This document shows, piece by piece, positions 57,997-64,000 of a stretch of DNA of 64,000 nt. Numbering within the stretch: position 1 is the stretch's first letter; each line of letters begins with the position of its first letter. The stretch lies in assembly GCA_027943245.1 (NCBI GenBank), contig JANDJZ010000002.1:27698-91697 (forward strand). Reading direction: 5' to 3'. The translations under genes and the position numbers were made by a program. The stretch comes from Acanthamoeba sp. SK_2022b (lineage: Eukaryota > Discosea > Longamoebia > Acanthamoebidae). Below the pieces are notes generated by a model. That model did no database searches and was not told the origin of the DNA. It worked only from the letters and a program-made list of their open reading frames with translations.

Positions 57997-59637
57997 ATGT
58001 CCGCCAGTACGCACAACGATCTTGTGGAGAAGCTGGAGCAGCTGGATGACTACCGCCTGCTGGGCGCATCTGGGCTGCGGGTCTCTCCCCTTTGCCTCGG
58101 TGCCATGACCTTTGGCGAAGAATGGGTGCGGGCCACACTCCTACGATTCTCGTCTTTGGCGCTGCATATGCCCGCTCATGGTGTCGTCGATTGGGCCGCC
58201 TAGGGATGGGGCGCTGGCCGAGAGGAGAGCAAGAAGATGTTTGATTACTACGTCGAAAAGGGCGGCAACTTCGTCGGTACCACTGCCGCTCATATTTGTT
58301 TGTTTGGCCTTGGTCCTCATAGCGGAACGCAAATCGCCGTCAGACACGGCCAACATCTACACCAACGGGACAAGTGAGCAATACGTTGGAGAGCTGGTGG
58401 CTCCCATCCGCAGCCAGATGGTGGTCGCTACCAAGTACAGCATCAACCCTTCGGGCTTTGGCAGTCCTATGGTATGCCACCCACAGACATGGTGGGTGAA
58501 GGGGAACTATCTCAACATTATCAATCCATCTCGCGACAGGGGGCGAAGAATGCCAACTTCGGTGGTAACCACCGCAAGGCCTTGGTGCAGGGCGTAGACG
58601 AGTCGCTCAAGCGCATGAAGCTCGACTACGTTGATATCCTCTACGTGCACATTTGGGACCATCGCACGCCTGTTGAAGAGACAATCAGGCACGTGTGGCA
58701 TGTCGTGGTGGCGAGTATCACGAGTCTGATTGGATATTGCGAAGGGCCCTGGACGACGTGGTGAGAAGCGGCAAGGCTCTGTATGTAGCAGTGAGCGACA
58801 CTCCGTCGTGGGTCATCGCAACTGCCAACACTACCGCCAAGCTGCGTGGGTGGAGGTACGGCTAGCTTTTTATCGATACCGTTGTCTTTCGCCCATATTG
58901 AGCTTTGCCCGTGCAAACGTCAAATAGCCCGTACATAGGACTTCAGACGAGGTACAACCTTCTCGACCGCTCGCTCGAATGGGAGCTCGGACCCATGGCG
59001 CGTGCCACCGATATCGGCATCATCCCTTGGGGTGTACTCGCGGAAGGGTTCCTTACCGGCAAGGTGCTTCGCTCTTCCATCCTTTCTGCACCAAACATGT
59101 CCATCAACTCGCTTGGCATCACTCACACCGCAAGATCATCAGCACAAGAGAGGCCAAGAAGTTACTGAAACCAAGCGCGGGGCTCTCTTGGAGCGACATT
59201 TTAGCGAGGAGAGGAACTGGAAGATCCTCGATGAGGTGCTCCCAACATCACAACATCACCCTGCACATGTGCTGACCGATTCTCGATCAGGTGGTGGCCG
59301 TGGCCAAGGAGGTCGAGAAGTCGCCCTCGCAGGTGGCCTTAAACTGGCTGGCTCAGAAGCCTGGCGTGACCAGTCCTCTCGTTGGCGCACGCACGCTCGA
59401 TCAGCTCAAAGAGAACATAGCGGCGCTCGACTTCAAGCTCACACCGGATCAAATGAATCGCCTTGATCAGGTATGCCGTCATTGTAATTTTCTTGAATCC
59501 TTTTGCTTAGCTGGTGTTGGTGTGCGCAGGTGAGTGCCAGGCCAGTCTCGGAGCAACCCTTCCCGAAGAACTTCGTGCACGCTGGGGGCGACTTCACTGC
59601 GGGTCTCACAAAGGTCGCACGAAGATACGCTGACTGA
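57997..59637 (+). CDS. Aldo/keto reductase
   Basis: NADPH-dependent oxidoreductase with a TIM-barrel fold, of the group that includes YajO/Tas-like and aryl-alcohol dehydrogenase proteins. Many introns. Joined exons: YRLLGASGLRVSPLCLGAMT, FGEEW, SKKMFDYYVEKGGNFV, DTANIYTNGTSEQYVGEL (catalytic Asp and Tyr), MVVATKYSIN (catalytic Lys), HRKALVQGVDESLKRMKLDY, VDILYVHIWDHRTPVEETIR (catalytic His position), VVRSGKALYVAVSDTPSWVI, YIGLQTRYNLLDRSLEWEL, IIPWGVLAEGFLTGK, KSPSQVALNWLAQKPGVTSP and VGARTLDQLKENI. End GLTKVARRYAD, TGA 59635-59637. All four catalytic residues appear present. Substrate not predictable. Confidence 0.9.
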
Positions 59638-59799
59638 GGCGCTTCGGCAAGTGTGCGAAGAGTGAGCATCACTCGTGCTCACAAACGCGAATCTTGTACA
59701 GACGCAGGCACAACAAGACATCTTTGAAATGAACGTTCCAACACACGCACGCTTCTGAGGTTCTATTTTCTCAAGTCTAGTGGCACGGTAGAGGCCCCG

Positions 59800-62260
59800 C
59801 TACTCCTTCCCAAAGGCGAAGGGCAAGGGAGAGGAGGTAGAAGTGGTCTCTGAGGCCGTAGAGGGAGCAAAGGGCGAAGACGAGGTGGACGTGGAGGGCG
59901 CACCAAAGGCGAATAGCGAGGGAGCGAAGGGCGAGGACGACGTAGGCGTGGAGGGTGCGCCAAAGGTAAACGACGAGGGAGCAAAGGGCGAAGACGAGGT
60001 GGACGTGGAGGGCGCGCCAAAGGCGAATAGCGAGGGAACGAAGGGCGAGGACGACGTGGGCGCGGGCGTGGAGGGCGAGCCCAAGGCAAGAGGCGAGGGA
60101 GAGAAGGACGAGGACGAGGGAGCGAAGGGCAAGCCCGCCGTGGGCGGGGAGAAGGCAAACGGCGAGGGAGATAAGGATGAGGACGAAGGAGCCACGGTCG
60201 GCCGAGTAGTAGCGGGCGACGTTGAAGCGGTGGGCTGGAGGGGCAGCGACATGTGGTGGCACCTTATAAACTTGGGGCTGCCGGAGACGTGCTCCCCGTC
60301 CAGCTTGACGACGACCACATACGCGTCTTCGTTACCGCTGCTCGGGCTTTGTCGGGCCGGTAGCTCTTTCGCCTCCGCCTCTTCGTCCTCCTCCTCGACG
60401 ACGTACGTGACCGAGTAGCCGAGCGCGTCGTTGGGCATGACCGTCACGCGCGCGTTGTCTACCGACCTCATCTGCTCCTCGGCGTTGTCGAGCTGCCACT
60501 CGGGATCGTCAGCGAGCGCGGCCACTAGCCCCCGGAGCTCGGCGACGGCCGCACGCTTGGTGCTGGCCTCGTGCTCGAGTTTGGCCGCTCCCTCGAGCTG
60601 CTTCTCGCCCCCGCTGGCGGTCTGGCGAGCCTTGGCCTTCTCCTTGAACGTCAACAGGTCAACGCCGTACTTGGCCGTGTTGCGTTCCTTGACTGCGTGC
60701 AGCCGCAGCGCCCGCTCGGCCAGGGTCAGCCCTTTCTTGGCGCGCCACAGGCATGTGAGAAGGTCCTGCCGCTGCCGCGCGCGAGCCGTCTCGCCCGGCC
60801 GTTCGCGCCTGATGACCACCTGGAGATCGTCCAGTTTCTTGTCCGCCGGCCCCGTCGCGTTCTCTCCCCAGTCGTACAGGACCACGTCGAATGACACTGC
60901 GCTCGTGTACACGACCACACCGGTGGTGAGCAGAGAGAGAGAGAGAGAGAGATCAGCTGCGCGCGTGCGTTCATGCGCGAGGCGATGAGGTGGCATACCC
61001 GGGGCGCCGTAGTTGATGTCGAAAAAGAAGTGACCGGTAATCTTGCATAGGCCGGGGAAAGGCTGAGAGTCATGGTTTTAGTCGGACACCACCCGCGTTT
61101 ACACGTGAAAGAGTTTCGGGTGCAGTTACCTGAGCCGGTTCGCAGACGATCTGGTAGGGCGAGTCCCGGATGGCGACTGCGGGTCGTGAGACACCCGTGC
61201 TGCCAAAGACCACCACCGGGTCGCTCTTGAGTTCGACCTGAGACGCGTGTGTGCGCGCGGGGGCGAGAGTAAGAGACAGACGCGCGTAACACTGGGGGAG
61301 GTCGGAGGGGGTAAGCACCTTGAGCGAAAAGGTGCCGGCCTTGAGCGACATGAGCGAGAACGTGTAAGTGCCGTTGTGGTGGTCCTCAGCTGCAGCGACA
61401 GTGTCCTGGGGGGGGGGTCGAGCATGTCGCCGCACGCAACAAGAAAGGTATAAGTGACGTGTGGCTATTGGAAAGCGTGGAAGTGTAGCACCTCTGCGAA
61501 CGTGATGTCCCAATCCTTGCCTCCACCTGTGCCCCAGGCCCATGTGCGTCAACAACACACTGATAGGTTGGATTTGATTGGATGGTTGGACATACCAAGG
61601 CATTGGACGCCGTGCTGGTCGTTGGCAACGAGGGTGAAAGTCCTCTCCTGTCCTACAATCATTGGCTGCTGGTCGACGAGCATATAACACGACTTGGGAT
61701 CGTAGCCTGGGCCAGCCTACTCCAAACAGATGTCACCGAGTCATGCGACCGTAGGGGGGGATAGTTTGTGAGCGAGAGGCGATATGGGCATACCCAGATG
61801 GCGAACGGACTGCCATTGAGGTGCTTATCGTGGAGCGTTACGTCCATTACGTAGTCGCCCTTATAAGGCACGGCGTACTCCACCACATACTCACCTTGGC
61901 GCATGTAGCCGCGACAACATATCGAACCACATTAAATAGGTATTAAAAAATATTTGCGTCAAAAAAGAGGCAAGAACGCGGAATGGGCGCTTTACCTGTG
62001 GGGTTTCCAACCTGCATGTACTCAGTGACCTGGCCCTCGATGTAGCCTTTATGCTTCAGCTGCGACGTGAAACCTTGGCTGCGGTCGTCCACTTCGTCGT
62101 CGTTGTCGCCGTCCTCTAGGGGAGCGTGCTCTATAACGGAGACAGGACGTATCTTTACTCTGAACTTTTGGCCTCCGGCCGCCAGCGGATCACCGTCCAC
62201 GTTGCACGTCTGGTGCACCACGACAAACGCACGAAGGACACGCCACGCACGATGAGTGTA
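59800..62260 (-). CDS. Filamin-repeat protein with FG-like repeated tail, 5' end lost
   Basis: Cytoskeletal or scaffold-type protein. Reading leftwards: a filamin repeat (CNVDGDPLAAGGQKFRVKIR, GEYVVEYAVPYKGDYVMDVT, LHDKHLNGSPFAIWV), a second (VDQQPMIVGQERTFTLVAND; NGTYTFSLMSLKAGTFSLKV; AIRDSPYQIVCEPAQ), a charged helical region (SAVSFDVVLYDWGENATGPA; KLEHEASTKRAAVAELRGLV), the strand pair YSVTYVVEEEDEEAEAK and VVVKLDGEHVSGSPKFI that closes a third repeat, and a Ser/Pro/Phe-rich tail with the 19-residue repeat FAFGAPSTSTSSSPFAPSL. End PFAFGKE, stop 59800-59802. The first visible exon starts after an acceptor near 62211, in mid-repeat, so upstream exons should exist but the sequence turns bacterial instead. 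Architecture matches the tail of the RCC1-BTB-filamin gene. Confidence 0.76.
59860..60075 (-). repeat. 57-bp tandem repeat coding FG-like 19-residue units
   Basis: About three and a half units of 57 bases. Units 1 and 3 (FAFGAPSTSTSSSPFAPS) are almost identical in DNA while the middle one (FTFGAPSTPTSSSPFAPS) differs, implying a 114-bp higher-order duplication. Confidence 0.85.
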
Positions 62261-62466
62261 ATGCCGTGGCGCTGGTCTGCTGTGCAAGGATGTGTCGGCG
62301 GCCGCGTGTTCGGTGCTGATATTGCGGCGTCTGCTTGGGTGTTAACCTCATTTTGCTGTTTTATTCACTCTTATAGAAACAAAGGGCTGATGAAACATAA
62401 GACTATCAGCATCTAATGAATACTGTTCATCCATACAGCATAAAAATTCATAAACTTACACTTGAG
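62260..62466. other. Amoeba-to-bacterial junction region
   Basis: GC-rich, exon-flanking amoeba sequence to about 62300 gives way to AT-richer sequence. The exact breakpoint is not visible; no transposon end or direct repeat was found. A LexA-like box lies inside. Confidence 0.5.
62423..62438. promoter_or_regulatory. LexA/SOS-box-like palindrome
   Basis: CTGT-N8-ACAG, preceded by TA, close to the gammaproteobacterial SOS box core. It lies after the XRE gene and would control a leftward gene cut off by the junction. Confidence 0.4.
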
Positions 62467-62931
62467 CTACTTTCTCAGTTTGTCCCACCGAACCGCTGAT
62501 ACGATACCCCAGTTGCCGCTAGGATTAGGCCTACGCCATTTTGCTGTCTCCATGCTACGAAGATACTCAAGAGCTTCAGCAAACGTGCCAAAACGCTTCT
62601 GAGCCGCTTTATCACCTACGCCAAACGAACCATCACGGGTGCTCGCCAAACCGGGGTGAAAACAGGAACCATCGGCTGCGTATGGAACCAACAGTTCCGA
62701 GTCGTTATCTTCAGATGGGCCAGGCGCTAACAACTGCCACGGCTCAACGCTCAGAGCGTTAGCCAGCACCTCAATCGCATCCAGAGACGCATTAGAGCCA
62801 CCACGTTCAATTCTGCTCATATAACTACGTGCAAACCCGCACCGATCGGCAAAGGCCTCTTGGCTCAATCCGGTGGCAATGCGCAGTTCTTTTACCCGCT
62901 CGCCAAACTGTATTCTCAGGGATTTTTTCAT
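62467..62931 (-). CDS. XRE-family helix-turn-helix regulator (bacterial)
   Basis: Bacterial-type DNA-binding regulator, 154 residues, no intron. The N-terminal lambda-repressor-like HTH is complete: MKKSLRIQFGERVKELRIAT, GLSQEAFADRCGFARSYMSR with IERGGSNASLDAIEVLANAL. The C-terminal part contains GTFAEALEYLRSMETAKWRR and NPSGNWGIVSAVRWDKL, a segment I recall from XRE regulators of proteobacterial mobile elements, without a named function. ATG 62931 was chosen because the HTH begins at once; the frame is open upstream to 63024 without a good ATG. Stop TAG/TAA side at 62467-62469. Codon use and base composition differ from the amoeba genes. Confidence 0.85.
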   Translation of the reverse strand: MKKSLRIQFGERVKELRIATGLSQEAFADRCGFARSYMSRIERGGSNASLDAIEVLANALSVEPWQLLAPGPSEDNDSELLVPYAADGSCFHPGLASTRDGSFGVGDKAAQKRFGTFAEALEYLRSMETAKWRRPNPSGNWGIVSAVRWDKLRK

Positions 62932-63171
62932 GCACTGAATGTGCAATTTTGACCACTGTAAGGCCACGCTCCATATGAGATATTTTGAATCCAATCTCAC
63001 TTCAGCGAGCTTAGTCACTAGCATTCATCGGCTGTATCATGACAATCCTTTTTGATTCAAAACAAACACCAATGGTGACATTTAAAACCCAACAAGTATG
63101 ATGATCATCATCGGTTGGGCGTCACCAGCGTTCGCTATCAGGCGCGATGTGGTTTGGAAAGTGAGGGAATC

Positions 63172-63666
63172 ATGACGGGAGCAGACTTTTTATTACCGAT
63201 TGCAGCGGGAGCCGCGATTAGCTGGGCCAGTTATAGTGTAGTTGCCCATGCTGTATCAAAGCAGCACATCAGCACGCTACGCGCAACTGTATGGGGTGCT
63301 CTGGGCACTCTCTCATTGGTGCTGGGCGTATGCGCCTTTTCTGCTGTAGGTGCTGAGCATCAGACAGCACGAAAAGATATCGTATGTGCAGATGACAACC
63401 CGGAATGCTATGCGAAAACGCACCATAACCCGGTCAGGGAGTGCAAAAAGGTAATGGATGAGAAAGCGAAGTTTCGCCATGTGTGGCAAGAAAGCGAAGC
63501 GCCTGTATTTAATACTTATCTCTGGCACGATGAGAACGCGAAGATTATTCAGGCATTTGGGCAACAAGCTAAGGTAGTTAACAGCTTGGGGATGCTAGCT
63601 CCGCTTCAATACTTTTGTGTTTTCAACGCAAAAACAGGAGAAGTCATTGCGGCCTCTTTCGAATAA
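63172..63666 (+). CDS. Two-TM bacterial protein of unknown function
   Basis: 164 residues. ATG 63172 is preceded by a good ribosome binding site (GAGGGA at about 63163-63168). Two membrane segments (FLLPIAAGAAISWASYSVV and ATVWGALGTLSLVLGVCAF) are followed by a soluble domain with KKVMDEKAKFRHVWQESEAP, YLWHDENAKIIQAFGQQ and a final beta phrase FCVFNAKTGEVIAASFE. Three or four cysteines occur. I do not recognise the family. It diverges from the XRE gene across about 240 bases, which the regulator may control; this is inference from position. Confidence 0.75.
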   Translation: MTGADFLLPIAAGAAISWASYSVVAHAVSKQHISTLRATVWGALGTLSLVLGVCAFSAVGAEHQTARKDIVCADDNPECYAKTHHNPVRECKKVMDEKAKFRHVWQESEAPVFNTYLWHDENAKIIQAFGQQAKVVNSLGMLAPLQYFCVFNAKTGEVIAASFE

Positions 63667-63726
63667 AAATGTGAGGGAATTCACCCTAACATCAAAAATA
63701 AACTTATGTAATGACCTCGCATTTAA

Positions 63727-64000
63727 TTATTCATTTAAAGATTCAAGAAATGTCCAGCCTTTATGAGTAACATAATACATTTGTCCTTTTGCCCCTCTTT
63801 CAATCACAAAATCAAAGGATAACAGTTCGTTAAGTGCGCCCTCCCAACGGGCTACCTCTCTAGCCGAACTTCCACCAAAGGATTGATTTCCCGCTTGAAT
63901 ATCCGTGCCACCTAAATGCCTTATCACATAAATTGTTCCGCTATCATCGACACATGCTAATTTCAGCAAACTGAGTGCATCGGCGGACAAATTACTTTCT
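63727..64000 (-). CDS. Winged-helix C-terminus of a bacterial protein (partial)
   Basis: Reads from the right edge leftwards: NLSADALSLLKLACVDDSGT, IYVIRHLGGTDIQAGNQSF, EVARWEGALNELLSFDFVIE, RGAKGQMYYVTHKGWTFLES and LNE, with TAA or TAG at 63727-63729. The alternation of helices and the ending LTxxG-like YVTHKGW is typical of winged-helix domains found at the C-terminus of several bacterial proteins of varied type. The N-terminal part lies outside the window, so no function is proposed. Confidence 0.65.
   Translation of the reverse strand, partial: ESNLSADALSLLKLACVDDSGTIYVIRHLGGTDIQAGNQSFGGSSAREVARWEGALNELLSFDFVIERGAKGQMYYVTHKGWTFLESLNE

Noticed and set aside
59843..60418. Plus-strand open frame rich in EGAPK/EGAKGED repeats
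   Set aside because: It is the antisense reading of the FG-like repeated tail; repetition is inherited from the sense gene.

Overview
The window is nuclear DNA of a GC-rich, gene-dense amoebozoan, most likely Acanthamoeba, with a short bacterial segment at the right edge (about 62.3-64.0 kb). The amoeba assignment rests on three things: many short GT-AG introns with GC-rich exons, genes packed 100-500 bases apart, and a beta-thymosin/WH2 module at 21.8 kb closely resembling Acanthamoeba actobindin. Products were read by joining exons by eye, so gene spans are more reliable than single splice sites.

Left third (1-24 kb): the 3' part of a PIWI/Argonaute gene; two paralogous PH-AGC (Akt-like) kinases tail to tail; an NDUFAF3-like complex I assembly factor; a DUF2236/MpaB-like membrane oxygenase; a C2H2 zinc-finger protein with a long low-complexity region; a leucine-rich-repeat protein; a head-to-head inverted pair of type I membrane proteins whose 3' halves are almost identical; a glutathione S-transferase; an intronless actobindin-like protein; and TRM112.

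Middle (24-43.6 kb): a phosphatidylinositol phosphate kinase with two alternative last exons, a Rab32-type GTPase, a tubulin-tyrosine-ligase-like enzyme, one or two small membrane proteins, a perfect 64-bp inverted repeat, mitochondrial CGFS glutaredoxin (GLRX5), a FYVE protein, a secreted CAP-domain protein, a secreted protein of unknown role, and a large ankyrin-repeat protein.

Right third (43.7-62.3 kb): the ribosome-biogenesis GTPase EFL1, an RFX-like DNA-binding protein, an RCC1-BTB-filamin protein, an isopenicillin-N-synthase-like 2OG-Fe(II) oxygenase, an aldo/keto reductase, and a second filamin-repeat protein with an FG-like repeated tail. EFL1 and TRM112 both serve ribosome and translation-factor maturation. 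The PH kinases, PIP kinase and FYVE protein all make or read phosphoinositides. None of these genes forms an operon; several share short divergent promoters.

From about 62.3 kb the sequence becomes lower in GC, intronless and bacterial in style: an XRE-type regulator, a two-TM protein of unknown function, a winged-helix C-terminus, and a LexA-like box. It interrupts the filamin gene's 5' end and is either an assembly chimera, contamination or a transferred segment.
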